Assembly (NCBI RefSeq): GCF_016405985.1
Contig: NZ_JAEFCF010000013.1
Location: 48,836-112,835, forward strand
Origin: Paracoccus sp. IB05
GTDB taxonomy: Bacteria > Pseudomonadota > Alphaproteobacteria > Rhodobacterales > Rhodobacteraceae
Length of the DNA: 64,000 bases
Direction of reading: 5' to 3'
A model generated the notes under the pieces. That model was given only the letters and a program-made list of their open reading frames with translations. It did not search any database and was not told the origin of the DNA. The position numbers and the translations under genes were made by a program. This document shows positions 1-9,047 of the stretch, piece by piece. Each line of letters starts with the position of its first letter. Within the stretch, counting starts at the first letter, position 1.

Positions 1-1160
1 TGCCCGCCACGCCATATCACCCGCGATTCCGGTTTCGGCAGATCCTCTGACATCGTCATCATATGGACGGAATGATCGGCGATGAAGCCGGCCAGCCGGC
101 GCGGCAGCCCGCTTTCCGCCGCGAGGATCGGCCCGGTCACGCGCCCCAGCATCTGGATATTGCCCAATGGGGTGCCGCCCTGGCCGCCGGTCAGATACCA
201 GTCATTGAGCTGGATGGTCTTTGCATAGACCGAGGTATTGCGGCGCAAAGGGTTGAAGCCGATCACCGCCGAAAGATTGTGGTTCATGAAATTGCGCCCG
301 ACCTGGTCGGAGCTGTTGGCAAGCCCCGCCGGGCTGGCGCTGTCCGCTGAGGCGAGCAGCAGTGCCGCCGAGACCACCGCCCCGGCGCAAAGGCAGATCA
401 GCGGCGCCGAAAGGGTCAGTCTCTGGGCCTGGTGCGTCAGTTCGACCCCGGTGACCTTGCGGTTTGCGGCCAGCAGCCGCGTCACCCTGGCGCCGGTCAT
501 CAGGGTGACATTGGGGTATTTCAACGCCTCTGCCAGCGCGCAGGTCTCGGCATCCATCTTGCCGCCACGGGTATTGGGAAAAGCATCCCATGTGGTGGCG
601 CCGCCTTGGAGCCATGTCCCGATATCAACGCCGAGAGGCAGCGCGGCGGGGTGCAGCCCCTGGGCCTGAAACGCCCGGCGCAGCGCGGTAATGGTCGGCT
701 CGTCGGGGACCGGCGGGAAGGGCAGGGGGGCAGAGCGCGGCGGCTCGGTCGGGTCCTGGTCTGCCGCGCCCCTGACCTGATAGAGTGCCTCGGCCATGGA
801 ATAGTAACGTTCCAAATTTTGATAGGCAAAAGGCCAGCCGGGCGTCAGCCCCTCCATATGCCGCAAGGGCGCGAAATCGACCTCGCGGTAGCGCATCAGC
901 ACCGCGCCGTAGAATTTGGAATTGCCGCCGGGATGATAATAGTTGCCGGGGTTGAACCTGCCCCCGGCCGCGTCAACCCACATCTCATCGGGGCGGAAAT
1001 ACCCGTGGCGAAAGATCGCCTCGGGGTCACGCGCCTCGGGGCAATCCTTTAAAGCCTCGCCCCGCTCGAGGATCAGCACCCGGGCCCCCGAAGGCGCCAG
1101 GGCGCTTGCGAGTGTCGCGCCGCCGATCCCGGCCCCGATGATGATGATATCGGGGCTCAT
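1..1160 (-). CDS. GMC family FAD-dependent oxidoreductase (partial, C-terminus off window)
   Basis: The minus strand is open from the ATG at 1160 to the window edge, giving about 386 residues. The protein begins MSPDIIIIGAGIGGATLAS, the Rossmann GxGxxG FAD-binding motif, followed by an ILERGE acidic strand end. A segment reading NPGNYYHPGGNSKFYGA fits the second conserved region of GMC oxidoreductases. GMC enzymes oxidise sugars or alcohols using FAD. The start overlaps the stop of the upstream ATPase gene by 4 nt (ATGA), so it is translationally coupled to the sugar ABC transporter. I infer that it oxidises the imported carbohydrate; the substrate cannot be read from the sequence. The catalytic His region lies outside the window. 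Confidence 0.85.
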   Translation of the reverse strand, partial: MSPDIIIIGAGIGGATLASALAPSGARVLILERGEALKDCPEARDPEAIFRHGYFRPDEMWVDAAGGRFNPGNYYHPGGNSKFYGAVLMRYREVDFAPLRHMEGLTPGWPFAYQNLERYYSMAEALYQVRGAADQDPTEPPRSAPLPFPPVPDEPTITALRRAFQAQGLHPAALPLGVDIGTWLQGGATTWDAFPNTRGGKMDAETCALAEALKYPNVTLMTGARVTRLLAANRKVTGVELTHQAQRLTLSAPLICLCAGAVVSAALLLASADSASPAGLANSSDQVGRNFMNHNLSAVIGFNPLRRNTSVYAKTIQLNDWYLTGGQGGTPLGNIQMLGRVTGPILAAESGLPRRLAGFIADHSVHMMTMSEDLPKPESRVIWRGG

Positions 1161-2269
1161 ACCTGAATCCGATCTCCGGTTTTCGGATCAAAGGCCACTG
1201 CCTTTTCCATATTCACCGCGAAGTCAAAGGCCTGATGGGCGTGGACATCAGCATCCGCACGCATCCGCGCGATCACATCCTTGCCCGAAAGGGTCATGGT
1301 CACGAAGGTGTCGGCGCCGGCGGGTTCGGTCACGGTGACCATATTGTGCAAGGGCTGCACATTATGCGAATTGCGGTCGGCGCCTTCCGGGTCGGTGATC
1401 GCCTCGGGGCGGATGCCAAGAAGGATATCGCGCCCGTCCCAGGCCGTATAATTGCCCGAGGAAAACCCAAGGCGCAGCGGTTTGCCGGCGGCGTCGGTGA
1501 TTTCGGCCCAGGCACGGCCCTGGTCCACCGCCAGTTTTGCGGGGATGATGTTCATCGCCGGAGAGCCCATGAAAGTTGCGACAAACAGGTTCGCCGGGCT
1601 GTCATAAATCTCTTTCGGGGTGCCGAGCTGTTGCACATAGCCCTTGTTCATCACCGCGATCCGGGTCGAAAGCGTCATCGCTTCGATCTGGTCATGGGTG
1701 ACATAGACGATGGTGCGTTTCAGTTTGTGATGCAGCTTTTTGATCTCGGTCCGCATGTCGACCCGCAGTTTCGCGTCAAGGTTCGAAAGCGGCTCGTCAA
1801 AGAGGAACACATCCGGGTCGCGCACCAGGGCGCGGCCCATGGCAACCCGCTGGCGCTGGCCACCGGAAAGCTGGCCGGGTTTGCGGTCGATGAGATGGTC
1901 GATCTGCAAGAGCTTTGCCACATCGGCCAGCGCGCGGTCGCGTTCGGGCTTTGGCGTGCCGTGCATCTCCAGCCCGAAGGTGATGTTCTGGCCGACCGTC
2001 ATATTCGGATAGAGCGCATAGCTCTGGAACACCATCGCGATATTGCGCTTTGACGGGTGGACGCCATTGACCACCCGGTCTTTGATCGCGATCTCGCCGC
2101 CCGAGATGCTCTCAAGCCCCGCGATCATGTTCAGAAGGGTGGATTTGCCGCAGCCCGAGGGGCCGACCAGGACAAGAAACTCGCCCTCTTCAACCGAGAT
2201 GTCGACGGTGTGCAGCACTTTGACCGCGCCGTAGCTTTTGGTGACGTTTTTGATGTCGAGAAAGCCCAT
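1157..2269 (-). CDS. Carbohydrate ABC transporter ATP-binding protein (MalK/UgpC type)
   Basis: 370-residue ABC ATPase that powers the adjacent sugar permease from the cytoplasmic side. Walker A GPSGCGKST lies near residue 37, the signature LSGGQRQR near 134, Walker B FLFDEPLSNLD just after, and the switch His in VYVTHDQ. The roughly 130-residue C-terminal extension is the OB-like regulatory domain of the MalK/UgpC group. It is the fourth gene of the minus-strand operon, 4 nt from the permease gene and overlapping the GMC gene by 4 nt. Length and motifs are complete. Confidence 0.95.
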   Translation of the reverse strand: MGFLDIKNVTKSYGAVKVLHTVDISVEEGEFLVLVGPSGCGKSTLLNMIAGLESISGGEIAIKDRVVNGVHPSKRNIAMVFQSYALYPNMTVGQNITFGLEMHGTPKPERDRALADVAKLLQIDHLIDRKPGQLSGGQRQRVAMGRALVRDPDVFLFDEPLSNLDAKLRVDMRTEIKKLHHKLKRTIVYVTHDQIEAMTLSTRIAVMNKGYVQQLGTPKEIYDSPANLFVATFMGSPAMNIIPAKLAVDQGRAWAEITDAAGKPLRLGFSSGNYTAWDGRDILLGIRPEAITDPEGADRNSHNVQPLHNMVTVTEPAGADTFVTMTLSGKDVIARMRADADVHAHQAFDFAVNMEKAVAFDPKTGDRIQV

Positions 2270-2273
2270 GGCA

Positions 2274-3152
2274 TCAACCTTTGACAGAGCCCGCCATCAG
2301 GCCACGCACAAAGTAGCGGCCCGCGACGATATAGACGATGAGGGTGGGGATGGCGGCAAGGATCGCGGCGGCGAAATGGACGTTGTATTCCTTCACGCCG
2401 GTCGAGCTTTGCACGAGGTTGTTCAGCGCGACAGTCATCGGCTGGGTGGTGCCGCCGAAAGAGGCGCCGAACAGGAAGTCGTTCCAGATATTGGTGAATT
2501 GCCAGATCACACAGACCACGGCGATCGGGCCCGAGACCGGCAGCATGATGCGCCAGAAGATGCGGAAGAACCCGGCCCCGTCGATCTGGGCTGCGCGGAC
2601 CAGCTCGGTCGGGAAGGCCGCGTAGTAGTTGCGGAAATAAAGCGTTGAGAAGCCGAGGCCATAGACGACATGGACGAGGATCAGGCCGGGAACCGATCCG
2701 GCCAGCCCCAGCATCCCCAGCACCCGCGCCATGGGGATCAGCACGATCTGGAACGGGATGAAGCAGGAAAACAGCATCAGCCCGAAGATGATCGTATCGC
2801 CCTTAAAGCGCCATTTCGTCAGGATATAGCCATTGATCGCGCCGAGGATGGTCGAGATCGCGACCGCCGGCACCACCATCAGGATCGAGGTCAGGAAGTA
2901 GGGTTTAAGCCCTGTCGCCTGCACGCCGATCTGGGCGGTGGACCAGGCCGAGCGCCAGGGATCGAGCGTCCATTCATTCGGCAGCGACATCATATTGCCG
3001 CCGGTGATCTCGGAGAGAGGTTTGACCGAATTGATCCCCATCACATAGAGCGGCAGCAGATAGAACAGCGCGAACAAGAGCAGGATCAGATAGATGAAAG
3101 TGCGGGTGATGCGCCCGGTCGAGACGGCGGTGTCCTGGGTCGCGACGCTCAT
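2274..3152 (-). CDS. Carbohydrate ABC transporter permease (MalG type)
   Basis: 292-residue inner-membrane permease with about six hydrophobic segments. The EAA loop that docks the ATPase is visible as ELVRAAQIDGAGFFRIFW. It overlaps the first permease gene by 4 nt and is followed after 4 nt by the ATPase gene. With its partner it forms the heterodimeric channel of a CUT1-type sugar importer. Confidence 0.93.
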   Translation of the reverse strand: MSVATQDTAVSTGRITRTFIYLILLLFALFYLLPLYVMGINSVKPLSEITGGNMMSLPNEWTLDPWRSAWSTAQIGVQATGLKPYFLTSILMVVPAVAISTILGAINGYILTKWRFKGDTIIFGLMLFSCFIPFQIVLIPMARVLGMLGLAGSVPGLILVHVVYGLGFSTLYFRNYYAAFPTELVRAAQIDGAGFFRIFWRIMLPVSGPIAVVCVIWQFTNIWNDFLFGASFGGTTQPMTVALNNLVQSSTGVKEYNVHFAAAILAAIPTLIVYIVAGRYFVRGLMAGSVKG

Positions 3153-4045
3153 TCCTTCTTCTCCTTCAGTTCGGAGTAGAGATAGGGGATCATGATCGCG
3201 GCGATGGTCATCAGCATGATTACGGCCGAAGAGGCGCCGACGCCCATCTCTTTGCGGGTGAAGGTATAGGAATACATGAAGGTTGCGGGCATCTCGGTGG
3301 CGCGGCCGGGGCCGCCGCCGGTCAGGGCGATGACAAGGTCGTAGGACTTGATCGCCAGATGGGCGAGGATGACGAAGGCCGACAGAAAGGCCGGGCGCAA
3401 AAGCGGGATCACGATGCGGCGGTAGAGCTGCCAGTTCGAGGCCCCGTCGATCTGTGCCGCTTTCAGGATTTCATTGTCGATGCCGCGCAGGCCGGCCAGA
3501 AACATCGCCATTACAAAGCCCGAGCTCTGCCAGACCGCCGCGATCACGATTGTATAGATCGCCATGCTGTTCGACTTGATCCAGGTGAAGGAAAAGCTCT
3601 CCCATCCCCATTGATGCATGACATGTTCCAGCCCGATGCCGGGGTCGAGGAACCATTTCCAGGCGGTGCCGGTGACGATGAACGAGAGCGCCATCGGATA
3701 GAGGTAGATCGGGCGCAAAACGCCTTCACCGCGGATCTTCTGGTCGAGGAAGATCGCCAGCATCAGCCCGATGGCCGTGCAGATCACGATGTAAAGCGTG
3801 GCGAAGATCGCGATGTTTTTCAGCGCGACATGCCAGTGGGGCAGCGAGAACAGCCGGACATAGTTGGAAAATCCGACGAAATCCCAGCTCGGCAGCATTT
3901 TGGAACTGGTGAAAGACAACACCACCGTGAAGAGGATGAAGCCGTAGACGAAAAACAAGGTCACCGCGACGGATGGGGCGAGAACCAGCTTCGGCAGCCA
4001 GTCCTGCAATCTCGTGCGGAAATCGGCCTCGGATGCAGATGCCAT
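3149..4045 (-). CDS. Carbohydrate ABC transporter permease (MalF type)
   Basis: 298-residue permease with a cytoplasmic N-terminus, about six membrane segments and an EAA loop (LKAAQIDGASNWQLYRRI). Downstream of the binding-protein gene after a 141-bp spacer that holds three consecutive hairpins, and translationally coupled (ATGA) to the second permease. The spacer hairpins probably make the permease genes less expressed than the binding protein, a common arrangement in sugar ABC operons. Confidence 0.93.
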   Translation of the reverse strand: MASASEADFRTRLQDWLPKLVLAPSVAVTLFFVYGFILFTVVLSFTSSKMLPSWDFVGFSNYVRLFSLPHWHVALKNIAIFATLYIVICTAIGLMLAIFLDQKIRGEGVLRPIYLYPMALSFIVTGTAWKWFLDPGIGLEHVMHQWGWESFSFTWIKSNSMAIYTIVIAAVWQSSGFVMAMFLAGLRGIDNEILKAAQIDGASNWQLYRRIVIPLLRPAFLSAFVILAHLAIKSYDLVIALTGGGPGRATEMPATFMYSYTFTRKEMGVGASSAVIMLMTIAAIMIPYLYSELKEKKE

Positions 4046-4094
4046 TTCCCCTCCCTATTCCCCGGTTGCGGGGCGATCGCGCCAGGGGCGCGAC

Positions 4095-4162
4095 AAAAAT
4101 TTACGTAAATTTTTGAGCAAATTCCTGTTCAGGAATTTGTGGCGCGGGCGGTGTCCGCCCGC
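4095..4162. repeat. Three consecutive hairpins between binding-protein and permease genes
   Basis: A perfect 20-bp palindrome (4095-4114, AAAAATTTACGTAAATTTTT), then a 10-bp stem with 2-nt loop (arms CAAATTCCTG at 4118-4127 and CAGGAATTTG at 4130-4139), then a GC stem (GCGGGCGG at 4144-4151, CCGCCCGC at 4155-4162). The spot, just after the binding-protein stop, suits mRNA stabilisation or partial termination. An analogous AT-stem plus GC-stem pair occurs at 37098-37140. Confidence 0.75.
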
Positions 4163-4186
4163 ACCGGGATCGAAACGCGGGCGAGA

Positions 4187-5440
4187 TTACTGCGCGGCCG
4201 CGACCGCGTCCTTCAGGGCAGTGGCGGCAGAGGCACCATCGGTATATTCGCCATTGAAGACGGCGGTGATCACATCATAGGTCGCGTTTTTCACCGCAGC
4301 CGGCGCACCATAGCCATGCGCCATGGACCCGAACAGCGTGCCGTTGGTATTGGCTTCGGCGAGATCCTTGATGCCCTTCTTGCCGCAATCATCGAAATCG
4401 GTATCCGGCACATCGGTGCGCGCCGGGACCGAGCCCTTGACCACGTTGAAGGCCGACTGGAAGGTCGGGCTTTCAATGGCCGAGGCCATCGCCAGCTGCG
4501 CTTTGACCTTTTCCTCGCCCTTTACCTTGAACATCGCGAACTGGTCGGCATTAAAGGTCACCGCACCCTGCGTGCCGGGGAAGCGGATACAGATAAAGCC
4601 TTCTCCTGGCTTTTGTCCGGCTTTCAGGAATTCGCCCTTGGCCCAGTCGCCCATGACCTGCATGCCCGCTTCGCCATTGATCACCATGGCTGACGCCAGG
4701 TTCCAGTCGCGGCCCGAGAAATTGTCATCGACATAGCTGCGCAGCTTGATCAGCTGATCGAAAGCCGCTGCCATCTTCTCGCCGCCAAGCGCTTCGGGGT
4801 CGAGATCGATAAAGGCCGCCTTGTAGAAATCATTGCCCTGGGCCAGCACGAGGCTGTCGAAAATCGTCGCATCCTGCCAGGGCTGGCCACCATGGGCCAG
4901 AGGCGTGATGCCGTTTTCCTTCATCTTGTCGAGAACCGCGATCAGCTCGTCCCAATTGGTCGGCTCGCCGAGACCGGTCTTGTCCAGCGCCGCTTTCGAG
5001 ATCCAGACCCAGTTGGTCGAATGCACATTGACCGGCGCCGCGATCCAGTGGCCGTCATGTTTGGAAAACGCCTGGAGTGCCGCCGGGATCACCTTGTCCC
5101 AGCCCTCGGGGCCCGCGACCGCGTCGAGATTGCCGAGCACGCCCTGTTCGGCCCAGTCGGTGATGTCAAAGCCCAGCATCTGCACGGCAGTCGGCGGGTC
5201 GCCTGCGGTCACACGCGCTGAAAGCGCGGTCATCGCCGCCTCGCCACCGCCGCCTGCGACCGGCATGTCGACCCAGCCGATGCCCTGCTTCGCAAGATCC
5301 TCTTTCAGCACGTTCAGCGCCGCCGCCTCACCGCCTGCGGTCCACCAATGCAGCACTTCCACATCTTCCGCCGCCGCCATTGAGGCGAGGCCGAAGGTCA
5401 GAGCCAGCGCCGAGACCATCCCCTTTGTCATCTTCCTCAT
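4187..5440 (-). CDS. Sugar ABC transporter substrate-binding protein (glucose/mannose type)
   Basis: 417-residue periplasmic binding protein. The ATG at 5440 was chosen because GGGAGG lies just upstream and it yields a signal peptide (MRKMTKG, hydrophobic core, AAA-ED cleavage region). The mature start [20 protein letters not shown] resembles the family 1 binding proteins of glucose/mannose importers (GtsA/GlcE-like; family knowledge). First gene of the operon; a near-palindromic LacI-type operator sits 42 bp upstream of the start. The GMC gene downstream suggests uptake and oxidation of one sugar. Exact ligand not determinable. Confidence 0.92.
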   Translation of the reverse strand: MRKMTKGMVSALALTFGLASMAAAEDVEVLHWWTAGGEAAALNVLKEDLAKQGIGWVDMPVAGGGGEAAMTALSARVTAGDPPTAVQMLGFDITDWAEQGVLGNLDAVAGPEGWDKVIPAALQAFSKHDGHWIAAPVNVHSTNWVWISKAALDKTGLGEPTNWDELIAVLDKMKENGITPLAHGGQPWQDATIFDSLVLAQGNDFYKAAFIDLDPEALGGEKMAAAFDQLIKLRSYVDDNFSGRDWNLASAMVINGEAGMQVMGDWAKGEFLKAGQKPGEGFICIRFPGTQGAVTFNADQFAMFKVKGEEKVKAQLAMASAIESPTFQSAFNVVKGSVPARTDVPDTDFDDCGKKGIKDLAEANTNGTLFGSMAHGYGAPAAVKNATYDVITAVFNGEYTDGASAATALKDAVAAAQ

Positions 5441-5481
5441 CGCATCCTCCCAGATGTTAAGCCCCTTGCGGGAACGGATTA

Positions 5482-5495
5482 TTGAAACGTTACAA
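5482..5495. promoter_or_regulatory. Probable LacI-family operator
   Basis: TTGAAACGTTACAA matches its reverse complement at 12 of 14 positions, with the central CG typical of LacI-family operators. It lies between the divergent binding-protein gene and the LacI regulator gene, and so could control both. Related AACGTT palindromes lie at 11681-11711. Confidence 0.7.
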
Positions 5496-5699
5496 TATGG
5501 CTGCCCGTCAACTGTTTCTTTCTGCCGCTCCATATTGCTGCAATGCAGAAAAATAAGCGTGTTTTGCGCTATGATGCGGAAATACCGCGAAGTTTCCCAG
5601 GTTCAGTTCTTCTGTTGTATCGTTGCATTTTTTTGTCATACTCCGGGCCCACGCCACGGCAACACGCCCCGGCGTGTCCGCCCCCGCACATGCCCCGGA

Positions 5700-6758
5700 G
5701 TGAAGCCCCTGACCGACCGTCCATCCACTCCTGCCGATCCGCTGTTGCGCCGCGCCGGTGGCCGGGCAAAAGCCCGCCCGACCCTGCGCACCATTGCGGC
5801 CGAGACCGGGCTGGCGGTCACCACCGTGTCGCGGGCTCTGGCGCTGGACCCGCAGATCAAGGCCTCGACGCGTGATCTGGTCAGGGCAGCGGCAGACCGG
5901 CTTGGCTATGTGCCTGATCGCGCGGCACAAAGACTGCGCACCGGGCGCACGCGGGTGGTGCAGCTGGTGCTGAACCTCGACCATGAATTCCTCGGCTTCA
6001 CCCATGAGCTGATCGGCGGCCTGTCTGATGCGCTGACGGGCACCGGCTATTCCGTGACGATCTTCCCCGATATCCTCGGCAGCGACCGGCTGTCCTCGGT
6101 CCGCCGTATCGTCGAGGCGCGGCTGGGCGACGGCGTCATCTTCAACCGGACCGAGCCCTTTGACCCGCGGGTGCGCTACCTGCTGGAACAGGGTTTTCCC
6201 TTTGTCAGCCATGGCCGCACCGAGTTTTCCACCCCCCACCCCTGGGTCGATTACGACAACGAAGCCTTCGCCCGTATCGCGGTCGAGCGACTGATCGCCC
6301 GGGGCCGCAAACGCCTGATGATCGTGCTGCCACCGGCGAATTTCTCTTTCGCGCAGCATCTTCGCTGGGGGGCTGTGGCGGCGGCAAAGGCGGCGGGCAT
6401 CAGCTGCGAGATTCCCGAAGCGATCAGCCTCGACACTTCCGCGGCTGAGACCATGGCCTGGCTGCGCCAGCGCCTGTCGCAGCCGGACCGCCCCGATGGT
6501 ATCATCGGCGTGGGCGAGGTCTCGGCCATGGCCGCGCTGGCCGCGATCAGCGATTGCGGGCTGGTGCCCGGGCGCGAGATCGATGTCGTGGCCAAGCGCG
6601 CCTCGGCGATTTTCGATCTGATGCGGCCCCGGATCGACACGATGGTCGAAGATCTCCGCCTTGCCGGGCGCAGCATGGGCGAGATGCTCTTGCGCGCGAT
6701 GGCGGGCGAGGAGCCATCGCGCCTTCAGGTCCTGCATCAGCCGCTGGTCGATTTCTGA
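5700..6758 (+). CDS. LacI family transcriptional regulator
   Basis: About 352 residues. N-terminal LacI HTH (TLRTIAAETGLAVTTVSRAL) followed by the hinge region (GYVPDRAAQRLRTGRT), then a periplasmic-binding-protein-like sensor domain. The GTG at 5700 is the start giving a normal LacI length; the frame is open much further upstream, so the exact start is uncertain. Divergent from the sugar ABC operon and convergent with the aldehyde dehydrogenase gene (5 bp apart at the stops). Likely a repressor of the flanking sugar operons, released by the sugar or a metabolite. Confidence 0.88.
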   Translation: MKPLTDRPSTPADPLLRRAGGRAKARPTLRTIAAETGLAVTTVSRALALDPQIKASTRDLVRAAADRLGYVPDRAAQRLRTGRTRVVQLVLNLDHEFLGFTHELIGGLSDALTGTGYSVTIFPDILGSDRLSSVRRIVEARLGDGVIFNRTEPFDPRVRYLLEQGFPFVSHGRTEFSTPHPWVDYDNEAFARIAVERLIARGRKRLMIVLPPANFSFAQHLRWGAVAAAKAAGISCEIPEAISLDTSAAETMAWLRQRLSQPDRPDGIIGVGEVSAMAALAAISDCGLVPGREIDVVAKRASAIFDLMRPRIDTMVEDLRLAGRSMGEMLLRAMAGEEPSRLQVLHQPLVDF

Positions 6759-6763
6759 CCGCA

Positions 6764-8281
6764 TCAGCGCACCCAGTTCGCCCGCGTGCGGCCAATGCGC
6801 ATGACCACCGATTTCGGTTCCAGATATTCCTCAAGCCCGTAGCGGCCGTTTTCACGGCCCAGGCCCGATTGTTTCATGCCGCCGAAGGTGACTTCGGGGA
6901 AGCCATCCATCCAGGTATTTGTCCAGATCGTGCCGGCTTCGACGCGGCGGGCGAAGGCGAGACAGATATGGACATTCTCGCTCCAGACCCCGGCAGAGAG
7001 CCCATAGCTGCCGTCATTTGCCAGCGCGATGGCCTCGTCGAGCGTGCGGAAGGTCTGGACGGCGAGAACCGGACCGAAGACCTCTTCGCGGGCGATGGCC
7101 ATGTCGGGGGTGACGCCGGTGACGATGGTCGGGCCGTAGAAATCGCCGCTGAGCCCCGGGATGGAGATTGCTTCGCCACCCATCGCAAGCTGCGCGCCGG
7201 CTTTGATCGCCTCTTTCACATAGAGGTCGATCTTGCCCAGATGCGCGGGCGAGACGATGGCGCCGACCTGGGTTGCCTCGTCCAGCGGGTCGCCAAAGGC
7301 GACACGCCGCGAGAGTTCGGCAACTTTGGCGGTAAAGGTTCCGGCGATGTCTTCATGTACAATGATCCGGCTGCCGGAATTGCAGCATTCGCCGGCGTTG
7401 AAATACACACCAAAGGCTACGGCATCGGCGGCAGCGTCGAGATCGGCATCGGGGAAGATCACCTGCGGGTTCTTGCCGCCCAGCTCCAGCGCGACCTTTT
7501 TGAGCGTAGCTGAGGCCGCCGCCTGGATCGACCGCCCCACCAGCGTCGAGCCGGTGAAGCTGATCATATTCACCTCCGGGTGCGAAGCCATCAGGCTGCC
7601 CACCGGCTCGCCATGGCCCAGCACGATATTGACCACCCCCGGCGGCAGGCCCGCCTCGATCAGGATCTCACCGAGGATCACTGTGGTCGAAGGGGTGATT
7701 TCGGACGGTTTCACCACGCAAGAGCAGCCCGCAGCCAGCGCGAAGGGGAGCTTTTGACCAAGGATCCAGAACGGGAAGTTCCAGGGCGTGATGATCGAGA
7801 CCACGCCGATCGGTTCTTTCAGCACCATGGCCAGCATATCGGGGCCAAGGCTGTTATGGCTGTCCCCATGCAGCGTGCGCGCCAGCGCTGCTGCATAGCG
7901 CCAGAGATCGGCGGCGCCCGAGACCTCGCCCCGCGCCTGGGCGATGGGCTTGCCGGTCTCGAGACATTCGAGCAGCGTCATCTCGTCGACGCGCGTGGCG
8001 ATCAGATCGGCGACGCGGATCAGGACTGCGGCGCGGTCTTTACCGGAAAGCCGCGACCAGCGTCCGTCGTCAAACGCCGCCCGGGCCGCCCGGATCGCGG
8101 CCTCGGTTTCCGCATGGCCGCCCTTGGCATGGCGGCTGACGAGGGTGCCATGGGCGGGGGAGTGGCGCTCGAATTGATCCGCGCTCTCATGCCAGGTGCC
8201 GTCGATCAGGTGGCGGCCATGAAAGGGCAGGGCGGAAAGGTCGGCTGTTCGCACGGCGGGGATCAGGGTCAGGTCTTGCAT
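6764..8281 (-). CDS. Aldehyde dehydrogenase family protein
   Basis: 505-residue NAD(P)-dependent aldehyde dehydrogenase. The general-base region LELGGKNPQVIF and the nucleophile region FNAGECCNSGSR are both present, so it should be active. The ATG at 8281 sits 1 nt after the hydratase stop, fitting an operon start. Last gene of a four-gene minus-strand operon with CoA-transferase, hydratase and a Gfo/Idh oxidoreductase. It probably oxidises an aldehyde made during degradation of the imported compound; substrate unknown. Confidence 0.92.
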   Translation of the reverse strand: MQDLTLIPAVRTADLSALPFHGRHLIDGTWHESADQFERHSPAHGTLVSRHAKGGHAETEAAIRAARAAFDDGRWSRLSGKDRAAVLIRVADLIATRVDEMTLLECLETGKPIAQARGEVSGAADLWRYAAALARTLHGDSHNSLGPDMLAMVLKEPIGVVSIITPWNFPFWILGQKLPFALAAGCSCVVKPSEITPSTTVILGEILIEAGLPPGVVNIVLGHGEPVGSLMASHPEVNMISFTGSTLVGRSIQAAASATLKKVALELGGKNPQVIFPDADLDAAADAVAFGVYFNAGECCNSGSRIIVHEDIAGTFTAKVAELSRRVAFGDPLDEATQVGAIVSPAHLGKIDLYVKEAIKAGAQLAMGGEAISIPGLSGDFYGPTIVTGVTPDMAIAREEVFGPVLAVQTFRTLDEAIALANDGSYGLSAGVWSENVHICLAFARRVEAGTIWTNTWMDGFPEVTFGGMKQSGLGRENGRYGLEEYLEPKSVVMRIGRTRANWVR

Positions 8282-8282
8282 A

Positions 8283-9047
8283 TCATTGCCCGCTGAAAAT
8301 GGGTTTGCGTTTTTCTGCGAAAGAGGCGACGCCTTCGCTGCGGTCCTCACTGGCGGCGATGGCGGCAGAGCCGAGCGCCTCGATCAGCGCGCCCTTGTCT
8401 TCGCCGCGACCGGCGAGGATCATCTGTTTCGCGACCTCGGTCGCGCGGGGAGACAGCGTTACGGCGCGGGCGGCTATTTCCAGCGCGGTTGCGCGCGGAT
8501 CATGTGCGATTTCTGCAATAAACCCCAGGTTATGGGCCCGTTCAGCAGCGATCCTTCGTCCGAAAAGTGACATTTCCCGCAAGACCGGTTCCGGCAGCAA
8601 CCGCGCGAGCCGCTGTGTTCCCGACCAGCCTGGCACAATGCCGATGCCGGTTTCCGGCAGGGCAATCGTGGCGCCCGGCGCCATCACGCGGATGTCGCAG
8701 GCGGCCGCCAGCTCCAGTCCGCCGCCAAAGGCGTGGCCCTCCATCACGGCAATCGTCGGCTGCGCCAGTCGCGCCAGCCGGTCGAATAACCGATGTCCGC
8801 CACGCACCCAATGGCGGGCGAAATCGCGAGGGCTCAGCGCGCCCCAGCCGGTGATGTCGGCGCCCGAGCAAAAGCATTTCCCCGGCGTCGCGGTGACCAG
8901 CACCACGCGGGCCTCACTATGTTCGATCACATCGAGATGGGTGGCGAATTGCGCCAGCATATCTGCGGTGAAACAATTCAGCTTTGCCGGATTGTCGAGC
9001 CGGATTTCGGCCAGGGGGCCATTGAGGGTCAGATGGACCGCGCTCAT
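8283..9047 (-). CDS. Enoyl-CoA hydratase/isomerase family protein
   Basis: 254-residue crotonase-fold protein. The oxyanion-hole segments CSGADITGW and EGHAFGGGLELAAACDIR are visible, and the position around ALPETGIGIVPGWSGTQRL has the Glu usual for hydratases. The ATG at 9047 gives the 4-nt ATGA overlap with the CoA-transferase stop; an alternative ATG is 9 nt upstream. Hydrates or isomerises an acyl-CoA in concert with the CoA-transferase. Confidence 0.9.
   Translation of the reverse strand: MSAVHLTLNGPLAEIRLDNPAKLNCFTADMLAQFATHLDVIEHSEARVVLVTATPGKCFCSGADITGWGALSPRDFARHWVRGGHRLFDRLARLAQPTIAVMEGHAFGGGLELAAACDIRVMAPGATIALPETGIGIVPGWSGTQRLARLLPEPVLREMSLFGRRIAAERAHNLGFIAEIAHDPRATALEIAARAVTLSPRATEVAKQMILAGRGEDKGALIEALGSAAIAASEDRSEGVASFAEKRKPIFSGQ

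Noticed and set aside
802..814. GGAACGTTAC-like operator match inside the GMC gene
   Set aside because: Within coding sequence and less symmetrical than the intergenic sites; kept only as a possibility in the regulon finding.
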